Assembly: GCA_024279575.1 (NCBI GenBank)
Contig: JAJRRJ010000048.1
Coordinates: forward strand, 1 to 16,719
Length of the DNA stretch: 16,719 nucleotides
Direction: 5' to 3'
From: Alphaproteobacteria bacterium
Lineage (GTDB): Bacteria > Pseudomonadota > Alphaproteobacteria > Rhizobiales > Devosiaceae
Shown here: positions 1 to 6,686 of the stretch, one piece after another
Layout: each line of letters begins with the position of its first letter
How positions within the stretch are numbered: position 1 is the stretch's first letter
Notes under the pieces: model-generated
Told to the model about the DNA's origin: nothing
The model's input: only the letters and a program-made list of their open reading frames with translations
Database searches by the model: none
Made by a program: the position numbers and the translations under genes

Positions 1-196
1 AAACTCTTGCGTCAGTTTGGAAAACCACCCACAAAATACGGTATAGAACAAAGCAGGAAACCTATATAAATTGCGATTCGGACAGGGTTTGTTCCTTATT
101 CGTACTGAACATTAACAAAAACAGGTTTTTCTCGAAGACAACCCCGTGCAAATGTCCTAATTCAACACATCCAATAACGGTGCCGGCTCCAGTTAA

Positions 197-3193
197 ATGC
201 ACAAAACAGCCTCTACAATGCCTAAACAGAGCCATATCTCCCACACGATGGGAGCCACCGATGCCGTGCGCAACACAAAGGCTGTCCTTGGCCCCACCAA
301 CACCGGCAAAACCCATTATGCCATCGAACGTATGCTGGCCCACCGCACCGGCATGATCGGTTTGCCCCTTCGTTTATTGGCGCGTGAAGTATATAATCGG
401 GTCTGCGCCCGCGTTCCCAAAAATGATGTTGCCCTGGTCACCGGGGAAGAGCGTATCATCCCCAAAAAAGCCCGCTACTGGATCGCCACCGTTGAAGCCA
501 TGCCCCAGAATATGGTTCTGGACTTTGTGGCCATCGATGAAATTCAAACAGCAACGGACTTTGAGCGTGGCCATGTGTTCACCCATCGCCTTCTTAAGGC
601 CCGTGGCACCCATGAAACTCTGCTATTGGGTGCACAAACCATGGGACCAGTTATTTCGGCCCTGTTGCCCGGCATTGAGATCATTGAGCGCCCCCGTCTA
701 TCGGAACTGTTTTATGCCGGTTCAAAAAAAATCACCCGCGTCCCGCCACGCTCGGCCATCATCGCCTTTTCCGCACAACAGGTTTATGCCATTGCCGAAC
801 TGGTACGACGCGAACGCGGCGGCGCAGCAATCGTGATGGGTGCCCTCTCCCCCCGCACCCGCAACGCCCAGGTCGAACTCTACCAGAATGGCGAGGTGGA
901 TATTCTGGTCGCCACTGACGCCATAGGCATGGGACTGAACCTTGATATTCAGCATGTGGCCTTTTCTTCTGATACCAAATTCGATGGCCGTCAAACCCGG
1001 CCTCTAAGCGCAGCGGAAATGGGCCAGATCGCAGGACGGGCTGGCAGACACACCAATGATGGCACTTTTGGTGTCACCAGCCACGCCCCTCTTTTGGATG
1101 AAGAGATGGTGGCACGATTGCAAAACCATGAATTTGACCCGGTAAAAATCCTGCAATGGCGCAACTCAGATCTGGATTATTCATCCCCCCTGAATCTGCG
1201 CAACTCCCTTGAAATAATCCCTGATCATAAAAGGCTGACCCGCGTCCCCGTAAACATTGATCAGCGCACCCTGGAAACACTTATGTCCCGCGGCAACGCC
1301 CACCCGGCCAACAGCCGAGCCGAAACGGACCTGCTCTGGCAATGCTGCCAGATTCCCGATTATCGCGGCATCTCCCTAAACCAGCACGCCGACATCGTTT
1401 CTCAGGTTTTTACCAACCTGATCGACACCGGAAACGTGAACAATTCATGGCTCCAGCAACAGGTGAATTTTTGCGACAATATGAGCGGGGACATCGATAC
1501 GCTCTCCAACCGTATCAAACAAATTCGCACCTGGACTTTCCTTGCCAATAAAAAAGATTGGCTAAATGACCAAAAATATTGGCAACACCTGACCACTGAT
1601 ATAGAAAATCGTTTAAGCGATGCGCTCCATGAGCGTTTAACCCGGCGTTTTGTGGACAAACGCACCTCAATATTGATACGGCATCTTAGAGACAAACGCA
1701 TGACAACACCTGAAATATCCCCTAAAGGCGAAATCACACTTGAAGGCCAGCTTATTGGCACGATCGAGGGATTCCGCTTCAAATTGGCCAAAGGCGATAA
1801 GGCCGGTGACCAAATCAGCACGAACTCAAAAGGTGCTGAAGCTGCTGCTGCGACCCTGATTGCGCCAGAAATTGTCAACCGCGCCAGAAAACTGGCAGCG
1901 ACACCCAATGATAAAATCGTTCTGACCACTGATGGGTTTTTGCGCTGGAAGGGCGAAATAATTGCCGAATTGACTCCCGGGGATGACATTTTTTCACCGC
2001 GCATTATCGTATTGGCGGACCAAAGCCTTACCGGCCCCGACCTTGATCATGTTCAGGATCGGCTTAATATGTGGCTCAAGCACCTGATCAACACCCAGCT
2101 TGAGCAAATAATTGCCTTGCGTAACCCCGTCGAACTTGAAGGGGCTGCCCGTGGCGTTGCCTTCCAGCTTTCAGAAAGCTTTGGTATTCTATCACGGCAA
2201 AAAATTGCCAACGATATCAAAGGGCTGGATCAGGAATTGCGCGGGAAAATGCGCCGCCTTGGCATTCGCTTTGGCGCCTACCACATTTATTTACCCCTGA
2301 CCCTGAAACCAGCCCCGCGCGAGTTGGCGCTGATACTGTACGCCCTAAAACATGGCGGGTTGCGTCAACCCGGCGTTTCAGACATTCCCGCGATTGTTTT
2401 ATCCGGGCGAACATCCTTTGAAATCAACCCCGAAGTCTCCCGCTCCCTTTATGAAGTTGCCGGCTTTAAGGTTGCGGGCAAGCGTGCGGTTCGTGTGGAC
2501 ATTTTAGAACGGCTGGCGGACATCATTCGTCCCCTTATCAGTTTTGATTCTGAAAAAAATGCTGCCAGTACAAATCCCGTTATGGCCCCCGAGGGGGCAG
2601 CAAAACGCAATGGTTTTGAAGTCACTGTTCAAATGACATCCCTGCTCGGATGTGCAGGGGACGACTTTTCCGAAATCCTCAAATCCCTTGGCTATAGGGT
2701 GGAGCGTAAAGAAATCACTGAACAGCAGACAGATATTTCAACAGGCAAACAAACACCTGACACCAAAGAAAGTTCTGATGTTGCAGATTTAGCAAAACTC
2801 GACGACGCATCGCCCAAAGAGGTGGAAAAACTTAAAGCAGACACCGCCAATCTCAACGAAACAACAATGTCCCTTGAAAAACTGGATGAAACCGCTCAGT
2901 CTTCCCAAAAAGATAAGGAAGAAGCCCCGGAACCAAAATTTGAAGAAATCTGGTTTCCGGTTTTCAAACGCAATCAAAACCACGCCCCCCGCGCCAGTCA
3001 GGACAAAAGAACTGACAAGGGGGAGGGCAAAAACTCCCACGGCAAAAACTCCCAAAGGAAAAACCCTACCCGGCAGTTCCCGAACAAAAACCGTTCAGGT
3101 AGCAAGCCCAACAGGCCCCGTGAAAAACCAATTGACCCTGATTCCCCCTTTGCCGCTCTGGCTGCATTAAAATTACAGGGGAACAAAAAATAG
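197..3193 (+). CDS. MgpS/Suv3-type superfamily 2 RNA helicase
   Basis: Predicted ATP-dependent RNA helicase related to mitochondrial Suv3, probably acting in RNA turnover or ribosome-related RNA remodelling in the cytoplasm. Visible motifs (numbered from the ATG at 197): Walker A GPTNTGKT at 32-39, the DEIQ Walker B box at 114-117, VATDAIGMGLN at 238-248 and the arginine-finger motif QIAGRAGR at 277-284. These cover both RecA-like lobes. The middle and C-terminal part up to about residue 830 fits the long C-terminal region of bacterial Suv3-like proteins. The last 150 or so residues are low complexity, first acidic with E/D/K/T repeats, then very basic and N/K/R/S-rich, and close with a short PFAALAALKL helix. 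No Shine-Dalgarno sequence precedes any candidate start. ATG 218 or ATG 248 are also possible, and 248 gives an N-terminus closer to the usual family length. The family call is firm; the RNA substrate is unknown. Confidence 0.92.
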   Translation: MHKTASTMPKQSHISHTMGATDAVRNTKAVLGPTNTGKTHYAIERMLAHRTGMIGLPLRLLAREVYNRVCARVPKNDVALVTGEERIIPKKARYWIATVEAMPQNMVLDFVAIDEIQTATDFERGHVFTHRLLKARGTHETLLLGAQTMGPVISALLPGIEIIERPRLSELFYAGSKKITRVPPRSAIIAFSAQQVYAIAELVRRERGGAAIVMGALSPRTRNAQVELYQNGEVDILVATDAIGMGLNLDIQHVAFSSDTKFDGRQTRPLSAAEMGQIAGRAGRHTNDGTFGVTSHAPLLDEEMVARLQNHEFDPVKILQWRNSDLDYSSPLNLRNSLEIIPDHKRLTRVPVNIDQRTLETLMSRGNAHPANSRAETDLLWQCCQIPDYRGISLNQHADIVSQVFTNLIDTGNVNNSWLQQQVNFCDNMSGDIDTLSNRIKQIRTWTFLANKKDWLNDQKYWQHLTTDIENRLSDALHERLTRRFVDKRTSILIRHLRDKRMTTPEISPKGEITLEGQLIGTIEGFRFKLAKGDKAGDQISTNSKGAEAAAATLIAPEIVNRARKLAATPNDKIVLTTDGFLRWKGEIIAELTPGDDIFSPRIIVLADQSLTGPDLDHVQDRLNMWLKHLINTQLEQIIALRNPVELEGAARGVAFQLSESFGILSRQKIANDIKGLDQELRGKMRRLGIRFGAYHIYLPLTLKPAPRELALILYALKHGGLRQPGVSDIPAIVLSGRTSFEINPEVSRSLYEVAGFKVAGKRAVRVDILERLADIIRPLISFDSEKNAASTNPVMAPEGAAKRNGFEVTVQMTSLLGCAGDDFSEILKSLGYRVERKEITEQQTDISTGKQTPDTKESSDVADLAKLDDASPKEVEKLKADTANLNETTMSLEKLDETAQSSQKDKEEAPEPKFEEIWFPVFKRNQNHAPRASQDKRTDKGEGKNSHGKNSQRKNPTRQFPNKNRSGSKPNRPREKPIDPDSPFAALAALKLQGNKK
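3026..3054 (+). repeat. 14-bp tandem direct repeat in the helicase tail
   Basis: GGCAAAAACTCCCA occurs at 3026-3039 and again at 3041-3054, a period of 15 bp that keeps the reading frame. It encodes GKNSH followed by GKNSQ in the basic tail of the helicase. It looks like a slippage duplication in a disordered region. Confidence 0.8.
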
Positions 3194-3258
3194 GTACAAA
3201 TCCCTCAAGCACTCCTGCCCCCGACACTTGCGCATCAAAAATTCAACATTGTGCACCA

Positions 3259-3669
3259 GTGCCCCAGCGCCTGGACAAGTGGCTCTGGTTTACTCGCGTA
3301 ACCAAAACCCGCTCCCTGGCTCAAAAGCTTATCAGGGAGGGGGGCGTACGGATCGATGGAACGCGCTCCGTGAAAACCAGTCAGATGATTTCCAGGGGAG
3401 CAGTTCTTACAATTGCCTATGCAGATTCCATCCGCATACTCAAAATGATCAAACCGGGCACACGGCGTGGTCCCGCAAATGAAGCGCAGGTTCTCTATGA
3501 AGACCTGTCACCACCCGCTCCACCAAAAAAACCTATATTTCAAAAAACCCCCGACCCACCCGGGACCCGGGAAGTGGACGCCCAACTAAAAAACAACGCA
3601 GGGAAACCGACCGCCTTCTTCAACGTTAACCGTCCCCGGCTTGCCCGAGCGGCAGGTTTATTTTATTAG
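3259..3669 (+). CDS. S4-domain RNA-binding protein (Hsp15-like)
   Basis: Small RNA-binding protein of 136 residues. The N-terminal S4 domain (about 4-60) starts with RLDKWLWFTRVTKTRSLAQK and continues through the EGGVRIDG turn, which is the alpha-L RNA-binding fold of Hsp15, a heat-shock protein known to bind stalled 50S subunits. The C-terminal part (about 85-136) is proline- and lysine-rich and probably disordered. The start is GTG at 3259. No in-frame ATG lies upstream, and the N-terminus PQRLDKWLWF matches the usual family start, but no clear ribosome binding site is present. The gene lies 65 bases after the helicase with no terminator between them, so the two may be co-transcribed as an RNA-metabolism pair. 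The domain is certain; the exact ribosomal role is inferred. Confidence 0.9.
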   Translation: MPQRLDKWLWFTRVTKTRSLAQKLIREGGVRIDGTRSVKTSQMISRGAVLTIAYADSIRILKMIKPGTRRGPANEAQVLYEDLSPPAPPKKPIFQKTPDPPGTREVDAQLKNNAGKPTAFFNVNRPRLARAAGLFY

Positions 3670-3715
3670 CTGATACTAATGGTTGAGTTTATGCGCAAAA
3701 AAAGCTAGCTGATAC
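3667..3715 (+). repeat. Direct repeat TAGCTGATAC x2 before fdxA
   Basis: The 10-mer TAGCTGATAC lies at 3667-3676, overlapping the S4 stop codon, and again at 3706-3715. The second copy could double as a -10-like element: TTGAGT at 3683-3688 lies 17 bases upstream of it. Function unknown; it may be a regulator site or chance. Confidence 0.45.
3683..3711 (+). promoter_or_regulatory. Possible fdxA promoter
   Basis: TTGAGT (3683-3688), a 17-base spacer and TAGCTG (3706-3711) resemble a weak sigma-70-type promoter. If it is used, the hairpin at 3722-3747 would sit in the fdxA 5' leader, which argues against it. Weak sequence match only. Confidence 0.25.
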
Positions 3716-3721
3716 GCCAAC

Positions 3722-3747
3722 AGGCATCCAATAGCCGGATGCTTTTT
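3722..3747 (+). terminator. Rho-independent terminator after the S4 gene
   Basis: The arms GCATCC (3724-3729) and GGATGC (3737-3742) pair perfectly around a 7-base loop. The stem extends outward by one G-U and one A-T pair to 3722/3744, and five T residues follow at 3743-3747. It would end the helicase/S4 transcript 25 bases before fdxA. It could instead act as an attenuator in an fdxA leader. Confidence 0.7.
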
Positions 3748-3772
3748 CCATTCACCACTTTTAGGCATACAT

Positions 3773-4111
3773 ATGACTTACATCGTTTCGGACAATTGCA
3801 TCATGTGCAAATACACGGATTGCGTTGAGGTTTGCCCGGTAGACTGTTTTTACGAAGGTGAAAACATGCTGGTCATTCACCCTGACGAGTGCATTGATTG
3901 CGGAGTGTGCGAACCTGAATGTCCAGCCGATGCCATCAGCGCAGACACCGAATCCGGCCTTGAAAAATGGCTTGAAATCAATACCAGGTTCGCCTCTATC
4001 TGGCCCAACATAACCGGACAGACCGCCCCGATGCCCGATGCGGAAAAACACGACGGCGAAAAAGGAAAGTTTGAGAAATACTTTTCTGAAGAGCCCGGCG
4101 AAGGGGATTGA
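3773..4111 (+). CDS. fdxA: Seven-iron ferredoxin FdxA ([3Fe-4S][4Fe-4S])
   Basis: Cytoplasmic low-potential electron carrier of 112 residues, close in plan to Azotobacter vinelandii ferredoxin I. Cysteines are at 9, 12, 17, 21, 25, 40, 43, 46 and 50. By alignment with that protein, Cys9, 17 and 50 bind the [3Fe-4S] cluster, while Cys21, 40, 43 and 46 bind the [4Fe-4S] cluster. Cys12 and Cys25 match the non-ligand cysteines of the family. The C-terminal extension (about 60-112) contains WLEINTRFASIWPNIT, typical of alphaproteobacterial FdxA, and an acidic end. The ATG at 3773 follows TTAGG at 3761-3765. The gene stands alone between the hairpin terminator at 3722-3747 and the long carD leader. 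The redox partner cannot be told from the neighbours. Confidence 0.95.
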   Translation: MTYIVSDNCIMCKYTDCVEVCPVDCFYEGENMLVIHPDECIDCGVCEPECPADAISADTESGLEKWLEINTRFASIWPNITGQTAPMPDAEKHDGEKGKFEKYFSEEPGEGD

Positions 4112-4202
4112 GGACCCTGATTTCTCAACCTGTTTCATTTGCCAAAAATGTTTTGAATACTCTTCACACCAAAGCATCCAGACCTGCCCTGGCCTGTTTC
4201 TT

Positions 4203-4231
4203 TTGATTTTTTTGTATTTTTGTGTTATATC
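4203..4231 (+). promoter_or_regulatory. Candidate carD promoter
   Basis: TTGATT (4203-4208) and TATATC (4226-4231) are spaced by 17 bases; the overlapping TTATAT gives a 16-base spacer. This is the best sigma-70-like pair seen in the gap, but the surrounding T-rich sequence makes chance matches likely. Confidence 0.35.
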
Positions 4232-4330
4232 ACTGAAATTGATGCAGCAAAGCAGAATTGATGAGCTTCAGGGTAAAACGTGCGCCCGACATTTTGACCT
4301 ACTCCAAAAATGTAAACTCCATGCAAGTCC

Positions 4331-4344
4331 GGCATACATTGCCA
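4331..4344 (+). repeat. Palindromic repeat copy 1 (GGCA-N5-TGCC) before carD
   Basis: GGCATACATTGCCA is an inverted repeat GGCA/TGCC with a 5-base spacer. It matches the copy at 4466-4479 in 12 of 14 positions. It may be an operator for a dimeric regulator. Confidence 0.45.
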
Positions 4345-4465
4345 GAATGTGAGGGAGTTTGTTTGGGGTGAAACATTTCTGATTTCCCTTTTTTGGGGAA
4401 CAGATCCAGCAAAACTATTGGTAAGAACGACCAAAACACGACTGACAGGTAAATTAAGAGGAAGT

Positions 4466-4479
4466 GGCATAGTTTGCCA
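4466..4479 (+). repeat. Palindromic repeat copy 2 (GGCA-N5-TGCC) before carD
   Basis: GGCATAGTTTGCCA is preceded by T, giving a perfect TGGCA-N5-TGCCA. It forms the upper stem of the 4460-4485 hairpin and ends 36 bases before the carD ATG, so it could act as DNA operator or as RNA structure. Confidence 0.45.
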
Positions 4480-4515
4480 ACTTCCCACAGCGTAAAATTT
4501 ATAGGAGTATGCCAG

Positions 4516-5127
4516 ATGGCAGCGAAAAAAACGATGCAACGAGCCGGATTTAGAACCAATGAATATGTGGTTTATCCCGCCCATGGTGTTGGCCAGATAA
4601 CCTCCATTGAAGAGCAGGAAATTGCCGGAATGAATCTGGAATTGTTTGTCATCAACTTCGAACAGGACAAACTTACCCTTCGCGTACCGGTTGCAAAAGT
4701 CAAAAGCGTTAATCTGCGCAAGCTTGCCACCGATGATGATGTTGCCCGTGCTCTCAAAACAGTCACTGGTCGTGCCCGCGTAAAACGCACCATGTGGAGC
4801 CGCCGCGCGCAGGAATATGAAGCCAAAATCAATTCAGGCGATCTGGATTATATTTCGGAGGTTGTTCGTGATCTTTATCGTTCCGAAGACCAGCCCGAAC
4901 AGTCCTATTCCGAGCGTCAGCTTTTTGAACAGGCTATGGATCGCATGTCGCGGGAAATTTCTGTAGTGCGCAAAATAACTCTGACCGAAGGCGAACAGGT
5001 AATATTTAAAGAACTTGCCAAAAGCCCGCGCCGCGGACCAAAAACTGACACCCCCTCAACTGAGGCTGCTACCGCCACAGACGAAAAACCCGGTGGAACA
5101 GACAAAAAAAGTGAGGCCGTCGCCTGA
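4516..5127 (+). CDS. carD: CarD/CdnL-family RNA polymerase-binding regulator
   Basis: Global transcription factor of 203 residues that binds the RNA polymerase beta subunit and stabilises open promoter complexes, as described for mycobacterial CarD and CdnL of Caulobacter and Myxococcus. The Tudor-like RNA polymerase interaction domain spans about 14-70 and contains YVVYPAHGVGQI (18-29) and LRVPVAKV. The helical C-terminal domain (about 74-170) contains WSRRAQEYEAKINSGD from Trp94, the position of the tryptophan that wedges into the upstream edge of the bubble. The last 30 residues are a low-complexity T/E/K tail. The start is ATG 4516, because AGGAG at 4503-4507 lies 8 bases upstream. An in-frame TTG at 4474 would start inside a hairpin and has no ribosome binding site. 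The gene is monocistronic with its own terminator. Confidence 0.93.
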   Translation: MAAKKTMQRAGFRTNEYVVYPAHGVGQITSIEEQEIAGMNLELFVINFEQDKLTLRVPVAKVKSVNLRKLATDDDVARALKTVTGRARVKRTMWSRRAQEYEAKINSGDLDYISEVVRDLYRSEDQPEQSYSERQLFEQAMDRMSREISVVRKITLTEGEQVIFKELAKSPRRGPKTDTPSTEAATATDEKPGGTDKKSEAVA

Positions 5128-5154
5128 CACAGGCGTTTCGCCACTAAATTTTAA

Positions 5155-5185
5155 GTCGGCCCCGACAACGGGGTTGGCTTTTTTT
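5155..5185 (+). terminator. Rho-independent terminator of carD
   Basis: A 10-bp stem (5155-5164 with 5169-5178, including three G-U pairs) around an ACAA loop is followed by seven T residues at 5179-5185. The T-run overlaps the stop codon of the convergent M48 gene (5184-5186). Just upstream, a perfect 6-bp hairpin CGCCTG-ACA-CAGGCG at 5121-5135 contains the carD stop codon. Confidence 0.85.
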
Positions 5186-6686
5186 ATCCTACAATAACAA
5201 TTTTATAAGATTGTCCCGCAACAACCGGATCACCAGACAACAGGTCATTCAACAACAAAAACAAAGCCTTCCCATTTGGAATGTTTTGCATCTTTGCACC
5301 AAGCGTATCCGCATTATCCCCCGGCCTTGCCACCACCAACCCGATTTTCACCAGCTGAATTGCCCTCAAATCAGCAGCCTTGGTTTGACGAAAACTTGCA
5401 ATCGTGCGCGCTGCCCCCGCCTTGAATGTTGATGACTGATTGCGCGCAGCAAAAATAAACCGGTACACTTTTCCCTGAAACCTGAGGGCCGTCACCCTAA
5501 AAGCCCACTGATCTGTTGTGGCAATACCCGAGGCCATTTCCACCCCGTTATGCCGCTCCAGCTTCACACTGTTATTGTCAAGTCCGGCGATCCACCCGGA
5601 TTTAAGATAATCTGACAGGTCCATGGATCGGGGTACTTCAGCACTGTCAAAACGCACCGCTTCCCCATCCCCTGCAACCCCCACCACCGCATCACGAGAA
5701 TTTTGCAATTCAAACCGCTCGGGAACGGCAAAGGTGAATTTCAGATCCGGGTGAATGAACCGCTGCCCAACAACAGCCCCCTGTTCAGGGCTGTCGCCAA
5801 ATAAAATACCATCAATCGCCGCCATATAGCTAACGCGATCAACGCTAATCGTTCCTGGCGCATCAAACCCGCGCGCAGCTTCCTCCGCCCTCTGGATCCT
5901 GTTGGGGGTGGAGGGATGGGTCGACAAAAAGTCATCCCCCTGTGTTTCCGAAGAAATGCCAAAACTGGCATATCTGTTCATAGCCGCAAGAAAGCGTGAT
6001 GCCGCATGGGGATCGTAGCCTGCTCGTCCCGCAATGCGCACCCCCTCCTCATCAGCTGAAAGCTCCTGACCTTGTGAAAACGCAGCCAAAGAGAGCTGCG
6101 AACGCGCCACTCCCTGATCCGTTTGGGCATTCCCTCCCAACACGCCGGTTATAACCCGATCCACCAGGCGACTTGTTGCCACACGATTAGTGCGCGCCCG
6201 CGCATGGCGCAGTGTCACATGGGCAATTTCATGGGCCAGTACCGCTGCCAGCTCACTCGTATCATTGGCCAGTGCCAAAATTCCGCGCGTCACATAAATA
6301 AACCCGCCCGGCAACGCAAAAGCGTTTACTTGCGGAGAATTCAAGATAGTAATCTTGAATGCTGTTTCAGGTTGCCGCGCCGCAACCAGCAGTTTTGAAA
6401 CGATCTGCTCAAGCATAATCTCGGTGCGTCTGTGCGTATATTCTCCACCATAAGAAGCAACTATAATCGGGTGTTCACGGCGACCGATTACAGCATCGGT
6501 GGGCGACGTACCGCTGGGCACTGCCTGGACCTGGCCCATACCGGTTTGAGAAACATTAATACCTGATGTTCCAAACAAAGAAGAACACGCCGAAAGCGCC
6601 AGCAGTCCTGCACCAAATATCAGCGTTCGAATAAACTTTGAGACGTTGCCGTATTTGACCATCTTGCGCCGCACCATTTCGCTCAT
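5184..6686 (-). CDS. M48-family zinc metalloprotease lipoprotein (BepA-like)
   Basis: Predicted periplasmic, membrane-anchored zinc peptidase of 500 residues (numbered from ATG 6686). The N-terminus is a signal peptide ending in lipobox LSAC (31-34) with Cys34 as the lipidation site. The catalytic motif HEIAH lies at 152-156 and the third zinc ligand is Glu208 in ELSAD. The downstream segment FLSTHPSTPNRIQRAEEAA is typical of BepA/YfgC-like M48 enzymes, which act in outer-membrane protein quality control. No TPR repeats are seen. The C-terminus from about 450 resembles a LysM-like module (ARPGDNADTLGAKM, then GQSYKIVIVG). A GTG at 6689 is the alternative start; ATG 6686 shares its A with the nuclease stop (TGATG), so translation is probably coupled. 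A later ATG at 6662 would still keep a signal peptide. Family is firm; substrates unknown. Confidence 0.92.
   Translation of the reverse strand: MSEMVRRKMVKYGNVSKFIRTLIFGAGLLALSACSSLFGTSGINVSQTGMGQVQAVPSGTSPTDAVIGRREHPIIVASYGGEYTHRRTEIMLEQIVSKLLVAARQPETAFKITILNSPQVNAFALPGGFIYVTRGILALANDTSELAAVLAHEIAHVTLRHARARTNRVATSRLVDRVITGVLGGNAQTDQGVARSQLSLAAFSQGQELSADEEGVRIAGRAGYDPHAASRFLAAMNRYASFGISSETQGDDFLSTHPSTPNRIQRAEEAARGFDAPGTISVDRVSYMAAIDGILFGDSPEQGAVVGQRFIHPDLKFTFAVPERFELQNSRDAVVGVAGDGEAVRFDSAEVPRSMDLSDYLKSGWIAGLDNNSVKLERHNGVEMASGIATTDQWAFRVTALRFQGKVYRFIFAARNQSSTFKAGAARTIASFRQTKAADLRAIQLVKIGLVVARPGDNADTLGAKMQNIPNGKALFLLLNDLLSGDPVVAGQSYKIVIVG

Larger units (their letters stand above)
4112..4515 (+). 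promoter_or_regulatory. Intergenic fdxA-carD leader with hairpins
   Basis: This 404-base gap has no convincing gene. It holds a T-rich stretch at 4196-4224 that includes the candidate carD promoter. A hairpin at 4378-4404 has TCTG/CAGA and TTCCC/GGGAA arms with a 2-base bulge and a T-rich loop. A stronger hairpin at 4460-4485 has about ten base pairs with one bulged A and a 5-base loop. Two near-identical palindromes are listed separately. If transcription starts near 4237, the carD mRNA has a structured leader of about 280 bases. It is unknown whether this is a regulatory RNA element; no known riboswitch class was recognised. Confidence 0.4.

Noticed and set aside
1..196. Helicase promoter (TTGGAA at 17-22 with TATAGA at 42-47)
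   Set aside because: The spacer is 19 bases and both boxes are weak; nothing else in the first 196 bases is convincing.
1402..2004. 200-codon open frame on the - strand inside the helicase gene
   Set aside because: Antisense shadow of a well-supported helicase; no recognisable domain.
4181..4213. fdxA terminator around CCAG/CTGG with T-rich sequence
   Set aside because: Only a 4-bp stem and the T-tract is too far from it; not a credible terminator.
4242..4352. Small ORF of 36 codons (ATG 4242 to TGA 4352) in the carD leader
   Set aside because: No ribosome binding site, no recognisable domain, and it overlaps the structured leader; most likely chance.
4465..4478. sigma-54 promoter suggested by TGGCA and TTGC
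   Set aside because: The GG and GC elements are separated by 8 bases instead of the 10 needed for a -24/-12 promoter.
4474..4515. Extended carD start at TTG 4474
   Set aside because: It lies in a hairpin loop without a ribosome binding site, while ATG 4516 has AGGAG at ideal spacing.
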